Below the pieces are notes generated by a model. It made no database searches. It saw nothing but the letters and a program-made list of their open reading frames with translations, and was not told the origin of the DNA. The position numbers and the translations under genes were made by a program. This document shows positions 32,807 to 32,818 of a DNA stretch of 32,818 nucleotides, piece by piece (position 1 is the stretch's first letter; each line of letters opens with the position of its first letter). Source of the stretch: an uncultured Bacilli bacterium (GTDB lineage: Bacteria > Bacillota_I > Bacilli_A > RF39 > UBA660); NCBI GenBank assembly GCA_947627385.1, contig CANQVV010000009.1, positions 1 through 32,818 of the forward strand, read 5' to 3'.

Positions 32807-32818
32807 CCACTAAAGTGG
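32807..32818. repeat. Inverted repeat at the window edge
   Basis: CCACT-AA-AGTGG, a perfect palindrome ending exactly at the window edge. With the hairpin at 32751 it may mark a mobile element end continuing outside the window. Confidence 0.3.

Noticed and set aside
1-32818. CRISPR arrays, tRNA or rRNA genes
   Set aside because: No regularly spaced repeats and no cloverleaf or rRNA-like conserved stretch were seen on either strand; a tRNAscan and cmscan run would be decisive.

Overview
The window is very AT-rich, low-GC Gram-positive-type DNA. Genes have strong AGGAGG-type ribosome binding sites, TTGACA/TATAAT promoters and tight ATGA or TAATG gene overlaps. TGA is a stop (for example the ATGA overlap at 15487-15490), so this is not a mycoplasma-code genome. 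Together with compact spacing and many single-pass surface proteins, this suggests an uncultured gut Bacilli/Mollicutes-related lineage (RF39-like). That placement is inference; no rRNA or marker gene is present.

Layout. 1-1700: a surface-anchored protein whose promoter spacer contains a G10 homopolymer, a candidate phase-variation switch. 1700-5360: a heterodimeric ABC exporter with one degenerate ATPase site. 5360-7960: a membrane glycerophosphodiesterase and a secreted nuclease. 7979-9900: a GntR (YtrA-like) regulator with its ABC transporter and a three-half-site operator. 9912-10950: a YjbR/MmcQ protein and a nitroreductase, preceded by a leader with two mini-ORFs. 10952-16240: an FtsX-type ABC transporter plus two-component system, probably one operon, with a PhoB-box-like direct repeat at its promoter. 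16236-17770: a MATE exporter behind a leader RNA with a strong hairpin. 17826-22690: two paralogous single-pass membrane proteins, two membrane-tethered HTH regulators and a flavin reductase-like protein. 22764-24096 (+ strand): an ECF sigma factor and a probable membrane anti-sigma factor with an ECF-like promoter.

24100-25100 is a gene graveyard: remnants of a winged-helix (Fic/AlbA-type) protein, a small membrane ORF and a DUF1287 protein. The DUF1287 remnant runs directly into the 3' end of a foreign restriction-modification operon (25070-31164). That operon has two tandem C5-cytosine methyltransferases, an McrB-like GTPase subunit and a PD-(D/E)xK subunit, the four-gene architecture of LlaJI. 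It is read from a near-consensus promoter at 31603-31631 through a decayed small gene. Upstream of that promoter, 31642-32737 is a 5'-truncated, frameshifted group II intron, and the window ends in hairpins.

The most interesting items are the poly-G promoter, the boundary scar of the restriction island, the MATE leader RNA, and the locally duplicated family of membrane regulators and single-pass membrane proteins. Several terminator hairpins contain the stop codon of the gene they follow.
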